The notes: generated by a model from the letters alone, not told the origin. A stretch of DNA of 64,000 nt from Daphnia pulex (GCF_021134715.1 NC_060022.1:5275001-5339000); one strand, 5' to 3'; shown: positions 34,317 through 46,570, numbered from the stretch's first letter. A program made the numbers and translations.

Positions 34317-34601
34317 TCAACTATTTAGCATTCTGAAGAACTTATTGACATGTCTCCTCGGCTTCCTAAACAGCTGGACCTGGACAAGATCAATGGGAAT
34401 ATACAGAGTGCCGTTTGGTAAAAAAATAGTACAGACAATATATTCAAAAAGAAATGAAGCTGGGCTCCCCCACTCTCCGCTGGGCATGTGAACATCCCCC
34501 TGATGCACAATCGTGCAATCAGCGTGACGAACCAAAGTTCGCATGCGGACCATTCGCCCTGTTTGTTCAGACCAGCAACACGGGTATTGGAAAAGTTTCA
34601 T
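34317..34601 (-). CDS. unrecognised 94-residue frame upstream of dsx-A
   Basis: Starts with a true ATG at 34601 and runs 94 codons (start MKLFQYPCCWSEQTGRMVRM) to a basic end with KPRRHVNKFF. It has no signal peptide, no known domain and no clear promoter. It lies just upstream of the putative dsx-A 5'UTR exon, so it may be a leader frame of a longer dsx-A transcript, a separate small gene, or chance. It matches no family I can name. Confidence 0.18.
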   Translation of the reverse strand: MKLFQYPCCWSEQTGRMVRMRTLVRHADCTIVHQGDVHMPSGEWGSPASFLFEYIVCTIFLPNGTLYIPIDLVQVQLFRKPRRHVNKFFRMLNS

Positions 34602-35364
34602 TTCTACGTCTCCTATTGCTAAATGTAGTTTGATCGATTTATCTAATAATAAAAAGAAATAAAAAAAAAAACCTAACGAACGTGGCTTAAAAGGCTATTG
34701 GTACGGACCCGCGCAAAACCACCGGGCGCTGTCATTCAGCACTACAAGATTACCCAGCAGTTTCATAGTGTCATGTCAAAATCAACTGCGATTCAGTGTG
34801 TGTGAGTCGTGAACCGGTTCGATATGTATTTGCTTTTGATAAATGTCCGTCCTTAGATGCCCTTGCGCCCCAAGTCGGCTGTTGCCAAGGGACTCCAGGA
34901 ACTAGTACAATTAAATCTTCATTCCCCAAATTTAAATTCAAGGGTAAGAAAGGAAAGAAAAAAAAAACGGGAAAACATTTTTTTCCCCCTTCAACATTTA
35001 AAGGAACTCACGTCAAAAGCAGCGGAACGTTACAGAGCGCTTCGTACCGCTCCGTCCAAATGAGACTGGCATCTGACTTGACAAGTCACCCGCCATGTGA
35101 CAAGCGTTTCCACCGCAGATGGGCATGGCATCAACGACGCAACGGACGGAATAGCAGCAGCAAAAAAAAAATAAATAAAAGTTACTAAAAATGGGAAAAT
35201 TAAACTGGTGAATACTCCCAAGGTTTTCCTAGGTCAAAGCTGAAGCTGAAGCTAAAGTCGGGAATTGAATTCTTGGATCCTGCATGTAGGAGAAACGGAA
35301 CACAGAGTCTACGACGAGAGAGAAAATGTTCACCCCCAGAAAGAAACGAAGCAACGGTGCAGGA

Positions 35365-35515
35365 TAATTTATAGCCTGAAATGATGGAGGAGCGATAAGG
35401 GGGAGGGGTAAAGGAAGAAAAAGAGTTTGCTCTTTTCCAAAACTTGGAGCGAGACGGGCGAAAGTCCGTGTGTGCGCACGTAGAACACCGCCTTCTAATT
35501 TAGGAGCTAGGAGAA
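35365..35515. promoter_or_regulatory. two-part upstream block, dsx-A copy
   Basis: TAATTTATAGCCTGAAAT (35365-35382) and, 126 bases later, GAACACCGCCTTCTAATTT, AGGAG and CTAGGAGA (35483-35514). The same pair, with nearly the same spacing, occurs at 40695-40853. It lies about 1.65 kb upstream of the dsx-A ATG. Confidence 0.5.
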
Positions 35516-36018
35516 GAGGGATTGCCGCATGAATCGGAATAACTTTTGTCCAGCTTCTTCATTATACACAAGATAACCTTCTTTGACTCTGTGCGCGTTG
35601 ATTGTTACCGAGTTCACATACACACAAAGCAATAATCTATTACACAGACAGAACGTCGGCCACGAGAGACTTTGAACAACACAGCAAATAGTGGACGAGA
35701 AGAGAGAGAAAAAAAGGTGAACCGGGCGAAGAAGAATGATTGCATCTTACACTCATAGCCAATCAACACGAAGTTAGAGAGACACACACACAGCCTCAGT
35801 AAACATTGCCGTCGAGTTTGCAAAGTCAGGGAGTAAACCACCACCACCACATCTCTCATGGCAGTACTCACCTAATTAACAAATTGGATGTTGGTTAAGT
35901 ACAGCCACGCTTAACCTAGATTCGCCGTGGGCGAAATTTCCGACAAGCAGGTCACGTAGGATCTGATTGCTTGTCAAGCCAAAGGATCGCAGGGGGGGAT
36001 CAATGGTTATATACAACA

Positions 36019-36037
36019 GCACACACACACACACACA
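36019..36037. repeat. (CA)n microsatellite
   Basis: A pure CA dinucleotide tract. Confidence 0.85.
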
Positions 36038-36521
36038 AGTTCATGTTAGATTTCATGACTTGAGGGGAAATGGCTTGTCACTTTGGTGTAACCCACAGCC
36101 ACGAGGAGGAGAAGCCACTCGGTGTGCTGATGCTCTATGGGAAAAATGGCGTGCTTCCACGAGGGCCAGAAGAGATTTAAATGCGCGTCGTATCATTAGT
36201 TTTAAGATGGTATCACAACGATGTAAAAGTCAACACAAAATAAGTTATGCAATAAATATGTTGCCATTTCCGAGTGTGATTTATTCATGCTTTCAACCCA
36301 TACGCTGAAAAGTTGGGGGAGAACTATAACGCTGCAATAACGGGTTCCAGATTGTCTATGGATGCGGTCGATAGCGCAGTCACTGTCGGCTAACATTGCC
36401 ATTCGAAACCATCATCAGCGAGTTGGATGGGACAATGACCTGCCATTTTTTTTTATCGGTTCCCGCACGCGCCCTTGGTCCCTGGACTGGAGCCAACTTT
36501 TGTATGCACGCAGCCAGGCAC

Positions 36522-36541
36522 CACACACACACACACACACA
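36522..36541. repeat. (CA)n microsatellite
   Basis: A pure CA dinucleotide tract, 10 units. Confidence 0.85.
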
Positions 36542-39500
36542 AGGTGGCAAAAATGCACGCTACAAGAAGGAGAATAAATAAATAAACGGCAACTTTTTGC
36601 GTCAAGAGAAACTTGGGGGTATTGCAATCTCGACGGGGCCAAGAAGTGGAAGGGGGGAGAGAGATCCGTGACGGGAAACCAACATGGAAAAAAAAGGGGT
36701 ACGAAGAAGAGGCGGGCTGAGCCGATTTTCTCTAGCGTTTCGCGTGCTCCTAGGACATTAGACTGCGGCAATTTTCCCCCCTTTCCCTATATCACGTCAA
36801 GGGCGCGTCAGATCAAACAAGAGAGATCAATATAGGCGGCTATCGTCAAGTGATGTAAGCTGTAATATCTGATCGTCGCACGTCGTAAAATAGCCGCCAC
36901 CAATATAGGGGTCTAGTGTGGGCAAGTAACGCAAGGTGAGAATCGAACCAACTCAAACAACCGTCATAAAAACAAAAGAAGGTGCAAATCTCCTTGCCGC
37001 TCGCCTAGGAGCCTAGGAGCCACTTTTCGGTAAAAAGAATAAAACACAAGATGGACTCGAGGTTGCCAGTTTCAAATTGGATAGGGCGGCGAGTTGATGG
37101 GTAAAACGAGTAACTTGCCATGACCGGCCAAACCTTACCTCCTCCCCTCGCTGGTAACCTACCCCACTTTCTGTCATTTGCCATAAATCACGAAACTGGT
37201 CTTTTTTAACAGGGAAAGTTCTTTTTCTTGTTTCTTTGTTTCGTTTTCTTAAAGCAACCAAAAGAAGAAGAAAGTTTTTGTTCACCAACTGATGGATGAT
37301 CCTACAAATGTAATTACTACCAAATGGCCGGGATTCGAGCCAACAAAAAAAAAGGACATTAGATGACGCAATATTTTTTTACATAATGTAAATCGATTGT
37401 CACAGGTGTTATTTAACTGGGTAGTAGCTAACCACAACACGGTTTTTTTTTTTTAAAGAAAAAAAAGGAAAACATTGATAGTGATATAGTCTCCTTCAGA
37501 TATTGTAAAAATATTCGTGTCAGGGACAACACGCATATTTGTGTAGTCGCCAGGAAGTACAGCATAAAAAAATTGATCAAAGAATTGCTTTGTAATAAAA
37601 AAAAAGGGAATTCTTCACAGAAAGTCCGATGTATCTGTGAGGTATCAATTTTAATTTAAAGCTAAAACTAAAGATATCAAAGATGGTGTATGTAGTAAAC
37701 ACTAACCTTTTCATTGTGAGGACGACGACTATATACTCAACCAAAGGCCATAAAGAAAACTACCGAATTCTTCTTTTTCCATCACATTTTACAGCTTTTC
37801 CATCACGAGCATTGGTGCAATATTTCCCTGTACGAGATAGGAATCAAAACCTCGCGAAGTTGTCGCGGTATTCCCTTTGTTAAAAATTTGAATTCTTCTG
37901 GAATATTCTAAAGTCGGCTTGAAAGCAATCTCGACCACTGAGATATGAATCTCTGGGTACAGTATATGGGAATGCTTTAAAATGCATACATAAACGAGAT
38001 AGCAATCTCTCCGGTAGTCACGTCAGGAAAAAGGCCATCGACATTTCGACATCGGTCTGTTTTTGTTTGACACATGCAAATGCTAAAACTAAATCGCATT
38101 AAGACGTACATACATCTTTTTCTAAACAAAATCACCCACCCTCTAAACCACTGCAATTTAAGTCGTAAATTTTTTCGAGTTACGGTTTAGATACAATTAA
38201 AACATACGTTTACAACTCAAAAAATGTAGCTCGCTAGATATTTTCATATCAATAAAAAAAGTATCCATTGGCAATGGCAAACAGAGATAAAGGACAGCAG
38301 ATTATAAAAACTTTATACTGATGGCCACGGATTGACAAATAAGTCAGAAATGTGATCTACAAATAAATACTGTAGCAGAGTAAGTACGAGTGCTGAAAAT
38401 CTTTCTAAACATTATATAGGTCAGGCCTTATCAAAGAAAAACAGCTTGATTCTGCAACACACCCTGCTGCCAATCTTGATGTTATCTTCCAAACATGTTT
38501 CCCCACTCCGAGTAAACACAACTTCAATTACAGAGTTTGGACTCAGCAAATGCAATAGTTTCTATCGTACTTAGCACAGACATCATGGTGTAGATAGTTT
38601 TAAATTAAAAAGGTAGCTATCAAATGTCCATGCTTCTTTACAGAAGTGATCGTGATCCTCAAAGCCACAAAAGTGTTGGGATGTATGAAACAGGAAAAAG
38701 GGTCAAAACAAACACTGCCTGCACTGAAACACCCCCTTAAGCCTAAAGAGGATCTATAGGCTTCACATGAAAAACATCAAATAAAAAAAAAGTCACGGGA
38801 TTCAATCCTACAGACGAGAGCTGAAATATTGGTTTCGGCAATATTACATTCCATAAAGTCAAATTGGAAACTAAGGTTCTAAATTCAGTTCGGGTATTAT
38901 TTCTATAGTTTAAAATATGTTCTTAGGGTAAAATTACCTTGGGTTTGGGTAAGTAAATTCCAAATAAACACACAGCTGAAGTAAATAAATAGATTAAGCG
39001 ACGGCCATTTTCACATGGAATTTTGTGCATGCGCGGTTGCCAGTATTCCTATGGGAAACGAAAAATTCAAAAAAATGTTAGAAAAATCGAGATTTCGTAC
39101 CAAAATTTCCACATAAAATATACAATAAAAAGTCGTTAAATTCTCACACGGTGTTGTCACCGTGTTAGTACATTTGGGAAATAACCATAGGCAAAACTTG
39201 TTTCTCCGTGAAAGTATTCTAGCATGAAATATTGCCCATTTTATACTGAAACTGTCTTGAACTAAAACAAATTGTAATCGCAAGAGAAACAAATCTAAAT
39301 ACATTTGGAACCACATATAGAGCTGTGATCAATTGAAAAGAACTCGCTGGCTGAAGGGAAATGAATACAACGTCTGAATGCGCCCTGAGGCGAGATCATT
39401 AACAATCTACATTGTTGTGCGTTTTACGAATTACCAAGGTAAGTGGAGTTAAAGTCCAGAAGGTGTTGACGAAACAGTTTCATCAGTCGTAAAATCCAAC

Positions 39501-40694
39501 GATATAGGGCTACGCGTTGAAGAATAGTTTAGCCTTTCTTTTTTTTTTAGATGACGTTGTTGTAGGCGGTTAGCGCGGCCTGTATAACAATCGCCTAGTA
39601 TATATATAGGTGTATCGTTTTCCCTCTTTTCAGCGGGTAGGCTGTACGCGCGGTGGGAAACCCGGCTTAGGGGTAAACAAGCGGCAATTTCTCAGTTCGA
39701 AATGGGGCCATTGATCCTCCCATTCAACGATCCCCACCAAAGTCTAATCTAGAGGTTGGTTCAACAGCTTAAGGTAATGCGCTCTCACATTATCTCAGTG
39801 TACACGTATACACCACCCAGCCAAGTTTTTTTCAAGAAAAGCTGACAAATGTTTTTCCAATAAAAGAATTTATTTATTTTTTCGAATTGCAAACATCAAC
39901 AAGAGCTTAGAGCTTGGACTGATGTAGGACATGTAAAATTATTCAAGTTTTATTACGTGTATGGAGAATCGCGGCCCATGAACGTTAGCGACTGTGACGT
40001 CGCTTCAAGCCTATCTTTCCCCAACTAGCTCCTCCAGGATTGCACATTATGAAACGGAACTCAACCCATGTAGGCGGAGGTCATATATCTGTCCGAAATG
40101 GGTAATTGAGCTTTCACAAGCGTTCTGTTGCTAAGGGAAACTGTAAGATGACGGAATTGCGCGCCAGGAAACGAGAATTCGGCCAATTTTGGCTTTCTTG
40201 TAAAGAAAACATACACGGAAAGCCTATATAATATAAATGTGAATCTATAAGTATTTATTGGAACGAAACTACAAAAAGAAAAAAAGTTCCCCTATTTCCT
40301 GACTAAACCCTCAATGGGCTAATAATAACTACGCTCGAAGGAGGCCAAAACATTTCGTGTAAAAATCAAAACAGCCGTTAGTTATGTGTGTATACAACAG
40401 TTGGTATTTACGGCGAGATTTATTCAACTATGAACTCTCAGTGATTAGTTACTGCTGCTGATAACTGAATAGATATATAGGCCTAAATCGTTTATTTATT
40501 AGTCATTCTACACAATATCGTTGCTATAGTGTATAAAGCTCAGTCATACTTGGCCATTATAAAGACTTTTATTTTTCTTCTTTTTCTGTAAACCTGTAAA
40601 CTGTATTTTAAGAGGCGAATGTTTCAAAATAGTACGTACTGGAAGTTTGCCGAATTCAAAGCAAGGCACACACACACTACAGACAAGGACAGGC

Positions 40695-40855
40695 TAATTT
40701 ATGACTTGAAATCATAGGTTGGGTGTTGTGGCTGGAAGGCAAAAAAAAACACACACGCTACACACGAGGAGAGGGTTATTCCTCACAGTTCACTCTCTGA
40801 ACGGGTTTTGCACGAAACGAAACACGCCTCCTAATTTGGAGACCACTAGGAGATT
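40695..40855. promoter_or_regulatory. two-part upstream block, orphan copy
   Basis: TAATTTATGACTTGAAAT (40695-40712) and, 131 bases later, AACACGCCTCCTAATTTGG then AG and CTAGGAGA (40821-40853). It is the closest match to the dsx-A copy, but no gene follows at the expected distance of 1.6-1.9 kb on the minus strand. It contains TTTATGAC, a word like the posterior Hox (Abd-B type) site, and TAATT homeodomain-type cores. Confidence 0.5.
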
Positions 40856-43800
40856 GAGGCTTTCTAACGTCAAACGCATGAAAGAAAATAAAAACTTGGT
40901 TCATCTGGTCCAGTGTCGAGTTGCAAGACTTTGAAAAGCGATTGGCTAGATTTTCTTTTTGTCGTGAAATAAAATAAAAAGAAGCCATAAAGGCTAAAAA
41001 AAAGCTTTTAGTTGACTTGCTCGTTTTTTTTTCATGTTATCACGACTTTTTACTGTGGTCTGTGTATTCAACTTTGTTGAATAGACGGTACAGTCTCTTG
41101 CCTTTTTTCACTCTTTGTTTCAGGTAAACGGAATAGTCTCATCATCAGTTATCATTCAAAGTCGCGCAGACATACATAATGTTCATTAAAGGACGATCAA
41201 TCCGCTTCATACATAATAACCCTGATGGATCGAGTGTAAATGAACCTAGCAACAAAGTCTTCCAGCTCCTTTCCAATTTTTCTTTCGGCTGTTTGAATAA
41301 AGATGTCCGTGAAATGGCACTTTTTTTTAAAAAGGTGCGGTAAAGTGAAGGTGACAGCTAAATTTAATTAGACCCAAATTCAAGGCTGCACTTCTGTTTG
41401 CTTGAAAGTATCGAGATTTGCGATAAAAGTCGGTAAAAGTAATTTGTTTCACGATTACAAGGTTTATGCGGGCCTATTGTGGCTCTGGTATGCGACATGA
41501 CGTCACGAACTGCAGATATTTTTTCGGTGAGAAAAATCTCCGATTATGAAGTGATCTAGGCGCCCCCTTACTGTGCGGTCGAAAAATCCACGTTTAGCTA
41601 TCAGTGTAAGTAAACCAGTAAACATGTCGGACCCATCACCACAAAAGAAATAAATTTAATGGTGCCACAGGCAGCAGCCATCTTTTGTTTCCCTCTAAAA
41701 CCTTACGGCATAAAGTAGCTTTTTAGACGGATGGTAGAGAGCAAGTACTTCTTTTACACGTTGCAGGGTCATAGAAATAACCGTTTGAAACAATAACTTG
41801 GATACTACAAATTATAATCCAAACCTTAGGAGCAAACCCGGTTGTTGCCAGCCCCACGCAGCAGCATATGTTGGCCTACACACGCCCTTTTTTTGACAAA
41901 AGCCATGTTTAATCTTGCGTTTTTCGGAATGGAAACAATTATAAGTCGGGGATCCAGGCACACAAACGTGATTAGGCCTAAACTACGGCGATAAATCACC
42001 GATAAGTATAAAGTCGTCCTTTGTGTAACTTAACTGTCAGATCGTTTGTATTCCAGAAAAATTTGAATTTTTACACAAGACAAAGATGGAAATTCTGGTG
42101 ATATAAAGACATCGTCTCGTGTTTTTTGTACTTTGGGTACTATAACATTCGTTTTGACAAGATTTTTAGACAATTTCAAAGTCCTTTTGGGAAAAAGGGT
42201 GAACGTCATTTAGAATCTTAAACGAGTCTCTTTTGTGCTGTTAAACAAACTTATGCCTCCATTTTTATGCAGAGGAAAAGTGGGGGTGGTGAGAGAACAT
42301 AAAAAAGAATGACTTTGTTCGCACCATTTAGGCATACAGTATATTAAGCGGTTGAGAAATACATTTTAGTTTGAATTTTCCTTCGTTCCAATAGCAAGCA
42401 CATGATTATCCAAAAGTTTGAGACTTAGAGTCTAAAATTTATCCATTATATGGATTAGAAACTAACAGTTGTTTAAAACAAAAGTTATCTAGAGGCCTAT
42501 CAAGATTTATATATACGTATACTAGTAGTATACTATATCGATGGCTTCATCAAAGCTAACAAAAAAATGCTGTTCAAATTATTTTGTCGCACGTCACCAC
42601 CCGGGGTTGATACGGTTAATCATCTCTTAACAAGACTGTTTGACCAGCGGGGTGACTTGCACATATGTCTTCCCCCCTCAGATTTGTAAGGACGACATAA
42701 CAATCGACAAAGAAAAGAAATCAATTAGCGTATAAGATTATTTATGAAGTTACGTCGATTCGAGTAATTGCCTTTTATAGTATATAAGTCTTCGAAGTAA
42801 CAACCCCTGAAAAAAAAAAGAAAAGATAAATCGCCCCTGCCCAAATATAGTAGGAAGGAAAAAAAAAGGGATCCATCTTCCACACATTTCTTTCGACATG
42901 TATGTTTTACGGTCACTGATTCTTTTTTTCATAGAAATTCTCAATTGTTGTTCGATTTAATCGAGTGCGAAATTTTTACCGTTATGCATTGTTGAACTCG
43001 TTTTCATCCGAGTTCAAGATTTTTAACTGAAATAATTTTCCGCGAACAATTTTTCGTTCTTCTGGCATCATAACTTGTGCGCTACCAAAGTAGGTGTTTT
43101 TTGTTCAGTAAATTATAGCATTTCAAATAAATATTTCAAGAAAATAACATGCCTTGCGCGACAGTTGGTAACGTTTCGAAAGTATTATTTCTTTATTTAT
43201 AGCTTTTCCCCTTCCGTCGGAGAAAAAAAGAACGGAAAACTGTAACTCAAGGCCCGATTCAAATTTTTTGACTGAAATCAATCTGATAGGTTGTCTAAAA
43301 ATTTCAACATCAAAAGCTAACATCCTGTAATGCAAATTAGTATCATCTGTCGCCTCCTTTAAAGGATAGTTGAACAAAAATGGTCACAGACAAGTACAAC
43401 TTCGAAGGAAAAAAAGTGACAATGTTTCGAGCGCAATGAAACGATAAGACGGTGAACAACAAAGTTGGGGACGACTAAACGACGACATGACAGCACTTTT
43501 TAGTGCCGACAATCTAAGCGCGGCTGCTTAGTAGTAATACAACAATAAAATATGATCACAAACTAATTTATTCCCATTGACGTCAAATTCATTTGACGGC
43601 CGGTTGCGCTTTGCGCCAGTAGGCCTAAAGTAATACTTGTGTATGCGTTCAATTTTGAAACTCGTTTTAAGAGTCTTCTTGGCGGACGACAATTTTATTT
43701 TGGGTCCAACTACATTAATTCAGGAATTCAATAATGGGAGGTTATTACATACTTTTTATGTAGAGGAGCAAAAGGTTTACATTAGCGATAGAACGTGAAT

Positions 43801-44985
43801 CTAAAGAAAACGTGAATGGCTACTCTTTAGCGAAATCGTATTGCAAACAAAAGGTGGGGCATAAACTCATGAAGTTGGAAGGAGGCAAACAAATTTTGTC
43901 TATTATTGTCCTAAAATTGTTAATTTAAAAAATGGCGAATCTAAAATGTCCATCAGCGAAAATCTATTCTGGTTTCTCTTCCTGGCAACTGCCGGTCTCT
44001 ATTCTCTCTAAAACAGAATTAGGGAACGACAATCCACTTGCTATAGCTACGATACAAATTCGTAGGCCTACTCAAAAACGTTAATCCAGAAAGACAAAGG
44101 GTCTATCATCAGGTCTCTTTTTAAAATCAGTTGTTCGACCTAGAAACGAATTTCTAGCTCAAAATTCTCTTCTCCAATTCTCCTATCAAAGGCCTCGCTT
44201 ATACAGTACGAATGCTTTCGCGGTTATCAAACACTTGCATAACTTGGGAATAAATCCCCCAATCCAATTGAATAATCCTAACCTTAATCAGTTTCACGAT
44301 ACCAAAAAATATCCCCCTTTACTGGCAAATCCGTTTAACTTTCAAAACAATTTGCTGGTCCGCTTGGCTACAGTTTTTTTAAAAATCAGTCTCAAAATCA
44401 GTCTCAAGTATCGTAACTTTTCCTTTGTCTCATCTCTGCACTATTGCCAGTAAAGCAACTGCCGTTTTCAAGTCATAGAATTGGTATCGCAAAACAAAAC
44501 AAGTCGATCACAGATTTGCAGTTGAAAATTTCACACCAGTCAATTTCAATGATTAAACATCACAATATCAGTCCAGTTCCAAAAATATATCCCATCAAGA
44601 TTTGTGTTCCTTGGGGTTGACAAGCTCAGGTGGTAATCATACACTTAACAATCACGTACAGAGAGGATGTTTTCATCAGGCTGTGAACAATAGACTTCTA
44701 AATCGTTCAGTACTAAAACACGACCAATCAAAGCAAAAAGATTTTCAGGGTATCGTCTTTCGTTGGCATTTGGAATTTTTCACTAAATTTCATAATGAAT
44801 CATGTTAAAGAGTGCGAAGAAGGTTTTCTTAGAGAAGCACACGAAATAATAGAAAATTCAAAAATGAAACAACATCAATGATTTAAAAAAAGAAACGAAA
44901 ACAAGTCATCTAAAATAATTTGCTCGGGCTAGCAAGTAAATCAATGAAGAATAGAATCAATAATAATAATAATAGAAAAAAGAAA
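40856..44985. other. dsx-B 3' flank, no gene seen
   Basis: A/T-rich with no supported coding frame. It probably includes a long dsx-B 3'UTR: the first canonical minus-strand AATAAA I see past the stop is at 43567-43572. The element shared with dsx-C is at 44466-44482. Confidence 0.4.
44466..44482 (-). promoter_or_regulatory. 3' element shared by dsx-B and dsx-C
   Basis: Plus-strand TTTCAAGTCATAGAATT, identical to 25732-25748, lying 507 bases past the dsx-B stop. A near-identical word (TTTCAAGTCATAAATTA) is found in the opposite orientation in the orphan upstream block at 40695-40712. Confidence 0.5.
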
Positions 44986-44988
44986 CGA

Positions 44989-46008
44989 TCAGTTGGGATA
45001 CAAAGTTTGGTGTATGGGTGGATGAGGCCCGTTAATGACCGTCGCTCGGATTTGCGTTTGAAAAGTCGAAGGGATTTGGTAATGATGAATGGATCCCGGT
45101 CCGGGCACAGGATTTCCGTTCTGCAGTGGATCTTGACCATAAAACAGATTGGGATTAGGTGCAAAATTGACATTTCCGGAATGAATCTTGATTTGAATTT
45201 CATGGTGAATTTCATTCAGTTGAAATGAGACTCTTTCAATCTCGGCTTTGACGTCTTGAATGATCCGGAAAAGGAATCCTAGCATTTCAAATCCTAATCT
45301 CTTCTCGCATACAGAGTGTCGTAACAATGAAACATTCTGGCCCATGAGGATGCTCCCGAGCGACAATTGTTGCCCAAAGACTACGGGGCTCGATTGATGA
45401 CCTACGGCGGGAGTAGGTCGGCATGGATTATCGATTTTCACTTTTGGCGCTCTTTCTTCCCTGCCCGGCAGTGAGTGTTGATGCTGCTCGGAACGAGGCG
45501 GCCTCACTTTCCCACAATCGGGTGATGGCGACTGTTGGATCGACGACGAGGGTGTAGTAGTGATTGTTGATGTTGAAGAGCTGGAAATCCTTTCGAGTTG
45601 TTGAATAATTCCCTTTTTACGCAGTTCCTCATCCTGGGCTTGAGCCCGTCTCAGGGCCACTTGCTCCGCATTTATCTTTCGCTTTTTATTCGTGCCATAG
45701 CACAATTCACACATACATTGTCGCCATGGACAGTATCTTTTGTGCCCTTTGAGCGTGCTTATCGTTTGATGATTTTTGCAGAGGGCACATGTCGGGTGGC
45801 GCTGGGTGGCGCCGTTGCTGCTGTCGTTAATCGCGTCGACTCCTTCATTACGGATCCTGAAACTCGAAGTCGAAACGCTGCTCGATCCTTCTTCATCACC
45901 GTCCATGATAATCATATTAGAACCGTGGTGGTGGTGGTGGTGGTGCTCTTTAGCCGAAATGGGCGAGGGTGCCCCCACGGACAACTCTTCTGCGTCGCTG
46001 TCTGACAT
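44989..46008 (-). CDS. dsx: Doublesex-type DM-domain transcription factor (dsx-B)
   Basis: 339 residues in one coding exon. The 5'UTR acceptor (attattag) ends 20 bases upstream of the ATG at 46008. An acidic N terminus and a seven-His run (22-28) precede the complete DM zinc module: Cys74, Cys77, His80, His89, Cys93, Cys98, Cys100, Cys103 (HPTCALCKNHQTISTLKGHK, RYCPWRQCMCELC), then the recognition helix NKKRKINAEQVALRRAQAQD, close to insect Dsx. Ser/Thr/Pro-rich linker, then a helical oligomerisation domain at about 217-275 (LGSILMGQNVSLLRHSVCEK, IERVSFQLNEIHHEI) and a Pro/His tail ending LYPN. Expected to be a nuclear regulator of sexual development. The more canonical DM helix and the large upstream regulatory region make me favour Dsx1, the male determinant of Daphnia, but this assignment is inference. 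Confidence 0.94.
   Translation of the reverse strand: MSDSDAEELSVGAPSPISAKEHHHHHHHGSNMIIMDGDEEGSSSVSTSSFRIRNEGVDAINDSSNGATQRHPTCALCKNHQTISTLKGHKRYCPWRQCMCELCYGTNKKRKINAEQVALRRAQAQDEELRKKGIIQQLERISSSSTSTITTTPSSSIQQSPSPDCGKVRPPRSEQHQHSLPGREERAPKVKIDNPCRPTPAVGHQSSPVVFGQQLSLGSILMGQNVSLLRHSVCEKRLGFEMLGFLFRIIQDVKAEIERVSFQLNEIHHEIQIKIHSGNVNFAPNPNLFYGQDPLQNGNPVPGPGSIHHYQIPSTFQTQIRATVINGPHPPIHQTLYPN
45925..45945. repeat. dsx: coding GTG/CAC triplet run
   Basis: Seven triplets that encode the seven-His tract of dsx-B. Probably length-variable between strains. Confidence 0.85.
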
Positions 46009-46414
46009 TGATGTGTAACGAAAAGCACCTAATAATATTTAGCAAGAAATAAAACGCTGGTTTAGTTTTCATGCCCAAACCAAACAATTGATTCGGCTGC
46101 TAAAAGAGAAAAAAAAAACAACCAATGGCCTACTACTAGGCCGTAAAGAAAGTAATAACTAAAATGGGAAAGTTAGATAACACGGGGCATTAAGCAATCG
46201 ATGGTAACCGATCGTGACGTAAGCAGCGCATTGTTGCGTAGGCCATGATTCTACAAAAATAACGTCTTAAACTATTTTACTTTTTACATCGTCGAGATAA
46301 AAACAAAACAATAACAAAGTGAAAATCAATGAAATTTGCCGTGGACATTACAACAAGAGGCTTTGAAAATTAAAATAAGAATCAATCGACATTAAAAAAA
46401 TGTAAATTCCATAC

Positions 46415-46440
46415 CTCAATCGAATGTAACCAGAACCCAA
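46415..46440 (-). other. dsx: alternative 5'UTR donor of dsx-B
   Basis: TGAG followed by GTATGG gives a second possible donor 387 bases upstream of the dsx-B acceptor. Together with the donor at 46524 it would allow alternative leaders. Known Daphnia Dsx1 transcripts do differ in their 5'UTRs. Confidence 0.3.
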
Positions 46441-46523
46441 AACAAGAAGAAGCTGTGCGCGAAACAACCGGGTAGAGGGAGGAAAATAAAATAGAAATGA
46501 GATCGAGAACCGAGCGGACTTAC

Positions 46524-46570
46524 TCAGTAAGGCACCAGAAGGGAACTAAACTGTGTTCTACGCTTTTCAG
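46524..46570 (-). other. dsx: 5'UTR exon end and donor of dsx-B, shared with dsx-C
   Basis: CTGA followed by GTAAGTCC. The surrounding 42 bases (46516-46557) match 27087-27128 at 30 positions with no gap. It lies 496 bases upstream of the dsx-B acceptor. The exon's 5' end is not fixed, and no TATA box is obvious nearby. Confidence 0.55.

Larger units (their letters stand above)
34602..40690. other. region upstream of dsx-A, no gene seen
   Basis: No coding frame is supported. It contains the dsx-A copy of the upstream block, (CA)n tracts at 36019-36037 and 36522-36541, a small direct repeat (CCTAGGAG twice, 37005-37019) and A/T-rich sequence. The frame at 37013-37288 has no recognisable domain. 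Confidence 0.4.

Noticed and set aside
36930..36960. tRNA T-arm-like word (GGTTCGATTCTCACC on the minus strand)
   Set aside because: No matching D-arm, anticodon arm or acceptor stem around it, and the T stem pairs poorly.
37320..37350. Second tRNA-like word (GGCTCGAATCCC on the minus strand)
   Set aside because: The invariant TT of the T loop is broken and no cloverleaf can be folded from the flanks.
44910..45228. Open frames on both strands over the end of dsx-B
   Set aside because: Shadow frames of the dsx-B coding exon.
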